Part shown: positions 13,086 to 18,598 of the stretch, one piece after another
Position numbering within the stretch: position 1 is the first letter of the stretch
Layout: every line of letters starts with the position of its first letter
IMG/VR virus record: IMGVR_UViG_3300009149_000273
Coordinates: 1 to 24,314 of that record
From: a virus
Direction: 5' to 3' (one strand)
Length of the DNA: 24,314 nucleotides
The notes under the pieces: generated by a model
The model's input: the letters and a program-made list of their open reading frames with translations, nothing else
The model's database searches: none
What the model was told of the DNA's origin: nothing
Position numbers and translations under genes: made by a program

Positions 13086-13274
13086 ATGAGCAACAAGACA
13101 CAGATCAAATCCAAGAAATCCCAAAACGTCCACGATCTCGGCAATGGGATGTTCCGAGTCGGTGAGGGCACCAGCTCGATTGTCCGCACGATCGACGCCG
13201 ACCAGCTCGCAGAGTGGGAAGCCAGCCCATACAACAACTGGCCCAACCACAAGCCGACTTCCCGGTCCCGCTGA
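13086..13274 (+). CDS. Small hypothetical protein behind operator copy C
   Basis: 62 residues beginning at the operator ATG (MSNKTQIKSKKSQNVHDLG). A basic first 13 residues are followed by a compact beta-rich segment (NGMFRVGEGTSSIVRTIDAD) and a short C-terminal helix and tail (LAEWEASPYNNWPNHKP). No family is recognised. The start is fixed by the promoter; the mRNA would have no leader. Confidence 0.6.
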   Translation: MSNKTQIKSKKSQNVHDLGNGMFRVGEGTSSIVRTIDADQLAEWEASPYNNWPNHKPTSRSR

Positions 13275-13302
13275 AATCCGAAACCAGAGAAAGCAGAAAC
13301 CA

Positions 13303-13695
13303 ATGACAAACCAGACAACCCTCCAGTCAGCCATCGCAACCGAGATCGCCACCGAGTGCCTGACGCGCTCCAACGATGAGAGCGTTCACTACGACAGCCT
13401 GAAGGACGTGTCGATCACCTCGGTCGAACAAGCCGCCGAGACAGCCGTAGCAATGGCCGAAGCAAAAGCCGTCGCTCAGCTGTACGGGAAGTTTGCTTCG
13501 ATCGCCAAATGGTTCATCGAATCCGAGATGACCGAAGATCAGATCCGCCTGGGAATGATGAGCGAACTTGTCGACCTCGCCACCGATGGTGCCGACGATC
13601 GCTGGAGCGGACGTGGCAACGATCTCGCCCGTTCCGCCAACGATGCCCGCCTCAGGCAGGTCCGCCGCATCCGGTCGATGATAAACGCTGGCTGA
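13303..13695 (+). CDS. Hypothetical helical protein preceding structured RNA copy 2
   Basis: 130 residues; start chosen at ATG 13303 behind the recurring leader GAGAAAGCAGAAACCA. Helical throughout: EQAAETAVAMAEAKAVAQLY near 46-65, then SIAKWFIESEMTEDQIRLGM. The C-terminus is basic (RLRQVRRIRSMINAG). Its TGA stop is the start of the strand TGATCCGCCCG that can pair with the RNA element downstream. No family is recognised. Confidence 0.55.
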   Translation: MTNQTTLQSAIATEIATECLTRSNDESVHYDSLKDVSITSVEQAAETAVAMAEAKAVAQLYGKFASIAKWFIESEMTEDQIRLGMMSELVDLATDGADDRWSGRGNDLARSANDARLRQVRRIRSMINAG

Positions 13696-13784
13696 TCCGC
13701 CCGTGGCCCTCGGCTCCCCGCCGAGGCGCTGCGATGATCTCCCGAGCCTCCCCCTGCTCGGTGGATTATCGGAGCGACCGCTCC
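13694..13784 (+). ncRNA. Structured RNA element, copy 2
   Basis: Hairpin CCTCGGC/GCCGAGG (13708-13726); CGCT (13727-13730) with AGCG (13773-13776); GC/GG mismatch; GATGATC (13733-13739) with GATTATC (13764-13770); and CCGAG (13742-13746) with CTCGG (13757-13761). AGC can instead pair with GCT at 13780-13782. GATCCGCC (13694-13701) can pair, with two G-U wobbles, with GGTGGATT (13760-13767), the same competition as in copy 1. It is followed by a ribosome-site leader and the gene at 13807. Confidence 0.68.
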
Positions 13785-13806
13785 ACCTACCAGAAAGAAG
13801 ATCACG

Positions 13807-14133
13807 ATGACCAACCAGATTCAATCCGAAATCCGACCCGGCAACTACGTCGGCCAATCGGCTCGATGCCTCGAACAGAACCAGGCATCGCACGGTCCCC
13901 TCCAAACAGAGGTGGCCCGATGGGAACGCAGTAATGGCGAACCGTACTTCTCCGGCCAGATGAGCATTTCCCCTCTTTACGCAAGGGCATGGACCACGCC
14001 GAGCGGCGAGTTCAACCATGCCTCGATCGACTGCCACAAGGTGACCGACGTTGACTTGAGCAACCCGACCAAGATCGTCGTCACCACCGCCACAGGCGAG
14101 ATCGTCATCAACCTGTTCGCTGAAGAAGCATGA
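13807..14133 (+). CDS. Hypothetical protein downstream of structured RNA copy 2
   Basis: 108 residues, ATG preceded by CAGAAAGAAGATCACG. The N-terminal part is polar (MTNQIQSEIRPGNYVGQSAR). The C-terminal half is beta-rich and ends KIVVTTATGEIVINLFAEEA. No family is recognised. If the RNA element is regulatory, this is its target, together with the overlapping genes downstream (14130-14942). Confidence 0.55.
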   Translation: MTNQIQSEIRPGNYVGQSARCLEQNQASHGPLQTEVARWERSNGEPYFSGQMSISPLYARAWTTPSGEFNHASIDCHKVTDVDLSNPTKIVVTTATGEIVINLFAEEA

Positions 14134-14441
14134 GCGATCCGGTGAAAGCCGAGAGGTACAACGGCTGGGTCAACCGAGAAACGTGGGCTGCCCACCTTTA
14201 CCTCAGCAACGACGAGTCGCTGTATTCGCAGTGCGTCGATCTGGTCGATGGGAAGTCCCCTTGGTTTGCTGGCGATGCGATCGAAAAGTTCTGCACTGAG
14301 AACGTCGAGATGGTCCTGTTCCCATACGAGCAAGAATGGAACCCAACCGCTCTGTGGCGGATGTTCATCTCCGAAGTGGGCAGCATGTGGCGAGTCGATT
14401 GGCAAGAAGTAGCACATTCGTTCCTGGAGGCATCAAAATGA
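14130..14441 (+). CDS. Phage protein of the 'NGWxNxETW' type (DUF7249-like)
   Basis: 103 residues, ATGA overlap at the start. The N-terminal box RYNGWVNRETWAAHLYLSND is typical of a widespread family of small phage and plasmid proteins (DUF7249-like) in which 'NGW.N.eTW...LWL.Ne' is the signature. Near the C-terminus, VGSMWRVDWQEVAHSFLEA matches the family's 'ei..vdW.eIa..l' ending. Biochemical role unknown. Often found in early accessory regions, as here. Confidence 0.66.
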   Translation: MSDPVKAERYNGWVNRETWAAHLYLSNDESLYSQCVDLVDGKSPWFAGDAIEKFCTENVEMVLFPYEQEWNPTALWRMFISEVGSMWRVDWQEVAHSFLEASK

Positions 14442-14734
14442 ATCAGACACAGCTACGTTTCACCGACGAACGGATGGCAGCCATCAAGTCCGTCGCTAGC
14501 CACGACTGGCAGCAAGCCATCGTCGATGCCTACAAGGGTTTCGGCATCTACCTGAACGATGATGACTGCCCGCCCGTTGACCCGAAGAAGTATGCGTTGC
14601 CTGCTGACCAGTGGAAGGAAATCGCTGCCGCGCTGGCCGACTCCCCGAACCAGTCACCGATCATGGCAGCCAACCGGATGCTGACATGGGTCAACATTGG
14701 CCCGTCATCGTTCGAGGGCGTGATGACGTCATGA
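14438..14734 (+). CDS. Hypothetical protein
   Basis: 98 residues from the ATGA junction; CTGGAGG precedes the start. Mixed helical composition (DERMAAIKSVASHDWQQAIV, then LPADQWKEIAAALADSPN). A Pro/Asp-rich loop in the middle is DDDCPPVDPKKY. No family is recognised; co-translated with the genes on either side. Confidence 0.52.
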   Translation: MNQTQLRFTDERMAAIKSVASHDWQQAIVDAYKGFGIYLNDDDCPPVDPKKYALPADQWKEIAAALADSPNQSPIMAANRMLTWVNIGPSSFEGVMTS

Positions 14735-14817
14735 ACGACGGACCGATCTGGGCGTTGAGCCTCGCCATCATCCTGCTCGCAATGTTGGCCTATGTGGCTT
14801 ACACCGAAAAGTCTTGA
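14731..14817 (+). CDS. 28-residue single-span membrane peptide
   Basis: ATG at 14731 overlaps the previous stop (ATGA). After a short polar start (MNDGPIW) residues 8-24 (ALSLAIILLAMLAYVAY) form one transmembrane helix, with TEKS at the end. It is too short for a family call, but the overlap and clean helix support a real gene. N-out/C-in orientation is suggested by the charges. Confidence 0.5.
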   Translation: MNDGPIWALSLAIILLAMLAYVAYTEKS

Positions 14818-14819
14818 CA

Positions 14820-14942
14820 GTGACGCTGACTCAATGCTCGCTGTGCGGTCGGTGGATCGCTGCGATGACTTTCCACCAACCCATCTGCCCGAACGACCGG
14901 CCTCAACCAATCGTGAGGCTCGATCCTCTGACATCCGATTAG
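14820..14942 (+). CDS. 40-residue Cys-containing protein
   Basis: GTG at 14820, two bases after the previous stop, reading MTLTQCSLCGRW and QPICPNDRP to TAG at 14940-14942. CxxC followed by another Cys is a plausible small zinc site. No clear ribosome binding site; coupling to the upstream gene is likely. It ends 12 bases before structured RNA copy 3, as other ORFs end just before copies 1 and 2. Confidence 0.42.
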   Translation: MTLTQCSLCGRWIAAMTFHQPICPNDRPQPIVRLDPLTSD

Positions 14943-14954
14943 ACACGAAGCGAC

Positions 14955-15074
14955 CTCGGGCGAAATGCCCGAGCGTTGCGATGAATCTCTCCAGTCGAGA
15001 ACAGTGATCGCGAGGTCTGTCCAGGATTGTCTTCCTGCATTGAGACTGGAGAGGTTCATCGGAGCGAAAACGCT
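14955..15074 (+). ncRNA. Structured RNA element, copy 3
   Basis: Hairpin CTCGGGC/GCCCGAG (14955-14973) with loop GAAAT; CGTT (14974-14977) with AGCG (15063-15066); GC/GG mismatch; GATGAATC (14980-14987) with GGTTCATC (15053-15060); and TCTCCAGTC (14988-14996) perfectly with GACTGGAGA (15044-15052), closing a 47-base variable insert. AGCG can also pair with CGCT (15071-15074) around AAAA. It shares GAGCGTTGCGA and ATCGGAGCGA with the other copies. It precedes a GTG-started membrane protein. Confidence 0.68.
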
Positions 15075-15097
15075 TCACGAACCAAAGGCAGAGCCGC

Positions 15098-15304
15098 GTG
15101 ATCTACGCCATTCCTATCTTGGCTGTCGCCGCTCTCGCCGCAACAACCATTTCGCTTCGGATCAGCGATGCCGCCGTCACCGCATCTCGCGTCGAAGCGG
15201 CCAGCCGCCGCGCCCTCCTAAGAGAACTTGCAGCCATCCCGCCCCAACTCCCCACCCAAAGTGACAGTACTGCTTACACGGCCACGGAGAGCGTCGAGAA
15301 CTGA
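15098..15304 (+). CDS. Small membrane protein downstream of structured RNA copy 3
   Basis: 68 residues from GTG at 15098, with AAAGGCAG upstream. Residues 2-19 (IYAIPILAVAALAATTIS) form a transmembrane helix or signal anchor. A charged helix (SRVEAASRRALLRELA) and a polar tail follow. No family is recognised. It may be the gene controlled by RNA copy 3. Confidence 0.5.
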   Translation: MIYAIPILAVAALAATTISLRISDAAVTASRVEAASRRALLRELAAIPPQLPTQSDSTAYTATESVEN

Positions 15305-15355
15305 CCTGACGGTCACCGACCTCCACCCGAAACCGAAACGCCGACAGCAGTCGGG

Positions 15356-15368
15356 TATTGTGCGGGGT
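15356..15368 (+). promoter_or_regulatory. Possible leaderless promoter of the VRR-NUC gene
   Basis: TATTGT followed by seven bases and ATG. No clear -35 in the 64-base gap after the previous stop. GCGGGG just before the ATG is too close to be a good ribosome site. Confidence 0.35.
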
Positions 15369-15710
15369 ATGAACGAAGCCGAGTTCGAAAGACAGGTCGT
15401 AGACACCGCAACCATTTTCGGCTGGCGAGCCGTCGGCCACCGACCCATGCGAACAAAACAAGGCTGGGCGACAGGATGGAAATACGACGGTGTCGGCTGG
15501 CCCGACCTCACCCTGATCCACGAAACCGGCAAAATCGTCATCACCGAACTCAAGATCCCGCCAAACAAGCTGTCACCAGAACAAGCCGTATGGCAAACAA
15601 CACTCCGAACATGCGCCATCAACAGCGAAAACCACATCGAATACCACGTCTGGACACCCGACGACTTCAACGACATACTCAGACTGCTATCACACGGCAG
15701 ACAACAATGA
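15369..15710 (+). CDS. VRR-NUC domain nuclease
   Basis: 113 residues, a stand-alone VRR-NUC domain. GVGWPDLTLIHETGKIVITE then LKIPPNKLSPEQAVWQTTLR contains the PD-(D/E)XK-type active site: D46, E60-x-K62 and Q72. An N-terminal E (MNEAEFERQVV) completes the pattern. Family knowledge: VRR-NUC enzymes include FAN1 and phage Holliday-junction or flap nucleases. The placement between small proteins and the small terminase suggests a role in resolving branched DNA before packaging. Codons end mostly in C or A (many ACA, AGA, CTA), unlike the G/T-ending kinase region, which suggests separate origin. ATGA overlap with the next gene. Confidence 0.85.
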   Translation: MNEAEFERQVVDTATIFGWRAVGHRPMRTKQGWATGWKYDGVGWPDLTLIHETGKIVITELKIPPNKLSPEQAVWQTTLRTCAINSENHIEYHVWTPDDFNDILRLLSHGRQQ

Positions 15711-15919
15711 TTACAAGCCACACCTGCACCACCTGTGGCGCACCCCTCCACGCCACCACACTCAACGGCCAACCAACCAACATCGACACACAACCATACC
15801 CCGACGGAACCCATATCTCCGCAGGCCGAAACACAATCACCCGACCCAACCAGATCCCCGCAACCGAAGCATTCAGATACCGCCTCCACCGCTGTCCACA
15901 GAAAGCCACAAATGCCTAA
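15707..15919 (+). CDS. Small protein with N-terminal CxxC
   Basis: 70 residues from ATG at 15707 overlapping the nuclease stop. HTCTTCGAPLHATT near the N-terminus is half of a zinc ribbon, and a single C in RLHRCPQKATNA at the end may contribute. The middle is Thr/Asn/Pro-rich. The strongly A/C-biased composition continues from the nuclease gene, so the two probably arrived together. It overlaps the small terminase by eight bases. Confidence 0.5.
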   Translation: MITSHTCTTCGAPLHATTLNGQPTNIDTQPYPDGTHISAGRNTITRPNQIPATEAFRYRLHRCPQKATNA

Positions 15920-16400
15920 GAAGCCAGAGCAGATAGAACAGCCGTCGATGCTGGATGAGCACAAGGAACGCATCATCCAAATGAAACTGGCGGGTGTCAG
16001 CGATCGGCAGATAGCAGATTCGCTCGGCGTGTCGAACTCTGCTGTCTCACGGTATGTGAAGCATTCTTCCGTTCGCTCGGCGATCGACGTTGCTCACGGC
16101 GCGCTTATCAGTCGTGCCCAGCATCAGATGGCGATGGCGCTTGGTCTTGCGACGCAGACGTTGATCCATTACGCCAACATGGAGAACTTCGCCACGATCC
16201 CGCATCAGTATCGGTTGAAGGCAACCGAGCTGCTCATCAATGCGTCGGGTGCTTCCCGGTCTTCCGATGTGACGGCTTTGATATCGGTGTCGGTGACGGA
16301 AGTTGCCGCCGAGTCGGCGAGGTCGAAAGCGGCAGCGATCGAAGCGACTTTGATGGACACGCAACTCGGCGATGTACCGCCGTTACGGCTCGCCGAATAA
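15912..16400 (+). CDS. terS: Small terminase subunit (putative)
   Basis: 162 residues from ATG at 15912 (AGAAAGCCACAA before it). Residues 13-50 are an HTH (HKERIIQMKLAGVSDRQIAD then SLGVSNSAVSRYVKHSSV) as in small terminases, which recognise the packaging site. A central helical region (MAMALGLATQTLIHYANMEN then YRLKATELLINASG) would form the oligomeric ring. Position one gene before the large subunit fits the usual order. Family identity is inferred from HTH, length and context, since small terminases diverge strongly. Confidence 0.72.
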   Translation: MPKKPEQIEQPSMLDEHKERIIQMKLAGVSDRQIADSLGVSNSAVSRYVKHSSVRSAIDVAHGALISRAQHQMAMALGLATQTLIHYANMENFATIPHQYRLKATELLINASGASRSSDVTALISVSVTEVAAESARSKAAAIEATLMDTQLGDVPPLRLAE

Positions 16401-16404
16401 CGAA

Positions 16405-16443
16405 TACGGTATGCGGCATCTTCCCGTGTACGGTATGCGGCAT
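16405..16443 (+). repeat. Two direct repeats with palindromic cores before the RHH gene
   Basis: TACGGTATGCGGCAT occurs at 16405-16419 and 16429-16443, a 24-base period. Each contains the palindrome ATGCGGCAT. The second copy supplies TACGGT seven bases before the ATG (16442) and runs into that ATG. This is the layout expected for an autoregulated ribbon-helix-helix gene: operators over promoter and start. Confidence 0.6.
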
Positions 16444-16591
16444 GTCTCGACCAAAGACCAAGGGTGAGTCGATCTCGCTTCGCCTACCGATTGACCACGA
16501 CCGGAAGCTCCGACAGTTCGCAGATTCGAGAAACGAAACTCCAGCCGAAGTGATCCTGCGAGTCATCAGCCGATCGCTCGACGCGCAATGA
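16442..16591 (+). CDS. Ribbon-helix-helix DNA-binding protein
   Basis: 49 residues. GESISLRLP is the N-terminal beta strand of an RHH dimer; DHDRKLRQFADSRNETPAE and VILRVISRSL are the two helices, spaced as in CopG/Arc-like repressors. ATG at 16442 lies within the second of two direct repeats, and its TGA overlaps the large terminase ATG, so both are translated together. Likely an autorepressor that also sets terminase levels. The class is well supported by pattern; the operator is inferred from adjacency. Confidence 0.7.
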   Translation: MSRPKTKGESISLRLPIDHDRKLRQFADSRNETPAEVILRVISRSLDAQ

Positions 16592-17973
16592 GCGAGTCGC
16601 GCGCAGACCGGCTCGCCCGAGCAGGCAAGCTGTCCGAACTCTTCGCTCAGCTAGACGATGACGAAGCCGCAGAGTTGTCTTACGACTGGTCTTTCTGGCA
16701 GCGACCGGAGCAAGCAATCCCGGCAGGAAAGTGGGATGTCTGGATGAATCGTGCCGGTCGAGGCTACGGGAAGACACGCACCGGCTCCGAAACGATACGA
16801 GACCTCGCTCACAGCTCCGCTACGGGCCTCCTCGCAGCGGTCGCCCCAACGTCCGGCGACGCACGGGACGTTCTTGTAGAGGGCGAATCAGGAATCCTCG
16901 CCGTCTGCCCGCCGTGGGACCGCCCAAAGTACGAGCCATCGAAGCGACGCTTGACCTGGGAATCGACCGGCGCACGCCTCATCCTGTTCTCGGGAGAAGA
17001 ACCCGACCGGCTCCGAGGCCCGCAGCACGAAGTCGTCTGGGTGGACGAACCAGCCTCAATGGATGCTGGCGGCGAGGTGATCGACATGGCCCGCCTCGGC
17101 CTCCGCTTGGGCACACCGAAACTGATTATTACCGGCACCCCGAAACGTGTGCCGTGGATGAGAGCAATCGAAGCCGAAGCAGGGACCGTCACGACGACCG
17201 GCTCGACATACGAGAACCTCGGCAACCTTGCCCCAGCATTCATTCAGGTCGTCCTCGGCAGATACGAAGGCACCCGGCTCGGCCAGCAAGAACTACACGC
17301 CGAATACTTGGATAGCGTCGAAGGCTCCCTGTGGATCATGGGAACGGTGGACGCATCTCGCTTCGCTGTATGGGATGCGACACAGCCGGACTCGTCGCTG
17401 AGGGACGGGATGATGGCGCACGGCATCGAAGCACCGAAACCCGATGGCCGTTTGTGGCGGACGATCGTCGCCGTTGACCCTCCTGGCGAAACTGCTGAAT
17501 GCGGCATCGTCGTCGGCACCGCACCGACCGGAGCGAAAGCAGGCAAAGACCACGCCGTCATCCTCGCCGACGAGTCGCTCTCCGGTACACCCGAGCAATG
17601 GGGGGCAGCCGTCGTCGCCGCCGCCCGACGCTGGAACGCCCAAGCCATCTACGTCGAGAAAAACCAGGGCGGAGACATGGTCCGCTCCACCATCCACGCC
17701 GTTGACCCGTCCGTCGTCGTCAAGAAGATCACGGCCAAAGAATCGAAGCAGGCCCGAGCCGAACCAGTCTCTGCGCTCTACGCCAAAGGCTGGATTCATC
17801 ACGCAGGGTTCCTGCCGAAGCTGGAGGATCAGATGACCGAGTGGGTTCCGAACGAATCGAAATCACCTGACCGCCTCGACGCTTTGGTCCATTGCGTCCG
17901 CACGCTCCTCGAAGAAGTCCAGCCACGCAGCGTCGGCAGGGTGCCGAGATCATTCAGCGACAGAAACTTCTGA
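16588..17973 (+). CDS. terL: Large terminase subunit (packaging ATPase/nuclease)
   Basis: 461 residues, normal length. The ATPase domain has Walker A NRAGRGYGKT (54-63), Walker B HEVVWVDEP (147-155) and the coupling motif ITGTPKR (181-187). The nuclease domain has RTIVAVDPP with D297, AIYVEKNQGG with E357, and SPDRLDAL with D431: the three acidic residues of the RNase H-like terminase fold. It packages DNA into the prohead by ATP hydrolysis and cuts the concatemer. The gene overlaps the RHH gene (ATGA). This is the surest phage marker in the window. Confidence 0.95.
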   Translation: MSESRADRLARAGKLSELFAQLDDDEAAELSYDWSFWQRPEQAIPAGKWDVWMNRAGRGYGKTRTGSETIRDLAHSSATGLLAAVAPTSGDARDVLVEGESGILAVCPPWDRPKYEPSKRRLTWESTGARLILFSGEEPDRLRGPQHEVVWVDEPASMDAGGEVIDMARLGLRLGTPKLIITGTPKRVPWMRAIEAEAGTVTTTGSTYENLGNLAPAFIQVVLGRYEGTRLGQQELHAEYLDSVEGSLWIMGTVDASRFAVWDATQPDSSLRDGMMAHGIEAPKPDGRLWRTIVAVDPPGETAECGIVVGTAPTGAKAGKDHAVILADESLSGTPEQWGAAVVAAARRWNAQAIYVEKNQGGDMVRSTIHAVDPSVVVKKITAKESKQARAEPVSALYAKGWIHHAGFLPKLEDQMTEWVPNESKSPDRLDALVHCVRTLLEEVQPRSVGRVPRSFSDRNF

Positions 17974-17975
17974 CG

Positions 17976-17987
17976 TAGACTCCGCAC
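17976..17987 (+). promoter_or_regulatory. Possible leaderless promoter after the terminase
   Basis: TAGACT, six bases, then ATG at 17988. TTCAGC lies exactly 17 bases upstream of TAGACT. Same spacing as the repeated operators but no palindrome. It could supply the head genes independently of the terminase mRNA. Confidence 0.42.
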
Positions 17988-18287
17988 ATGCCCGCTCTAT
18001 TCGTCGTCGTCCTTCTTCTCGCCTGCTGGCGTGTCGCCCGCTTCCTCGCTCTCGATGAGTTGAGCCGACCGGTACGGGAACGCCTCATTATCAAGTTCGG
18101 TGCGGAGTCGCAGCTCGCATACCTGATTTCTTGCCCGTGGTGCATTTCGTTCTGGTCCAGCATCCCGATCGTCTGGCTGTCGCTCATCCACCAAGACCAC
18201 CTCGCCGCCAAAGTGATCTTGTTGTCGCTCGCCGGTTCGCTGGTAGCCGGGTTCGGACAGACAATCGAGGACCGCTTAGACCGGTGA
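17988..18287 (+). CDS. DUF1360-like membrane protein
   Basis: 99 residues. The layout has an N-terminal hydrophobic helix (FVVVLLLACWRVARFLALDE), the pair CPWCISFWSS near 50-59, and C-terminal hydrophobic helices (WLSLIHQDHLAAKVILLSLA). The 'L..aR....D....plR' start and 'C.wC..fW' centre match the DUF1360 family, found in actinophages between terminase and portal. Biochemical function unknown. It is the first of three small membrane proteins before the portal. Confidence 0.75.
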   Translation: MPALFVVVLLLACWRVARFLALDELSRPVRERLIIKFGAESQLAYLISCPWCISFWSSIPIVWLSLIHQDHLAAKVILLSLAGSLVAGFGQTIEDRLDR

Positions 18288-18379
18288 GCTGGGCCGACAT
18301 TTCTATGGTCTTGACTTCCTCCGGTCTGATCGCTGCGACACTGATCTTGATGATTCTGTCTGATCGGCGTCGGCGATGA
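18284..18379 (+). CDS. 31-residue membrane peptide
   Basis: GTG at 18284 overlaps the previous stop (GTGA) and the TGA overlaps the next ATG (ATGA). Residues 9-25 (VLTSSGLIAATLILMIL) form one transmembrane helix, followed by SDRRRR, a strong cytoplasmic anchor. Short, but junctions on both sides support it. Confidence 0.55.
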   Translation: MSWADISMVLTSSGLIAATLILMILSDRRRR

Positions 18380-18588
18380 AGCGGGCCAAAACGATCGTGG
18401 CGGTATTCGTCGTAGTCGTAATGATGCTGGCCGAGCTGGGGCGCGCCGCATGTGTCGCTCTAATCCGACACTTCGAGGAACAAGAAGGTGCTGAATTGAA
18501 TGAGAATCTCGTAATTTTGGAAGCTGAAATGATTGTCGCGAATGAGTCTCGACGCCGATCCCAAGATCAACACCCCTCACAGGAGTAG
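18376..18588 (+). CDS. Small membrane protein with acidic C-terminal helix
   Basis: 70 residues, ATGA overlap at the start. A membrane helix (KTIVAVFVVVVMMLAELG) with basic N-terminus is followed by a charged helix (EEQEGAELNENLVILEAEM) that could form a coiled coil. The stop is TAG. A spanin or holin role is conceivable from the layout but not supported by other evidence. Confidence 0.52.
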   Translation: MKRAKTIVAVFVVVVMMLAELGRAACVALIRHFEEQEGAELNENLVILEAEMIVANESRRRSQDQHPSQE

Positions 18589-18598
18589 CCTGACCGTC

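Noticed and set aside
15218-15976. Long open frame on the minus strand (about 250 codons)
   Set aside because: It runs opposite the VRR-NUC gene and neighbours, which have clear motifs and overlap junctions; its sequence is Cys/Trp/Gly-rich noise expected from reading C/A-biased genes backwards.
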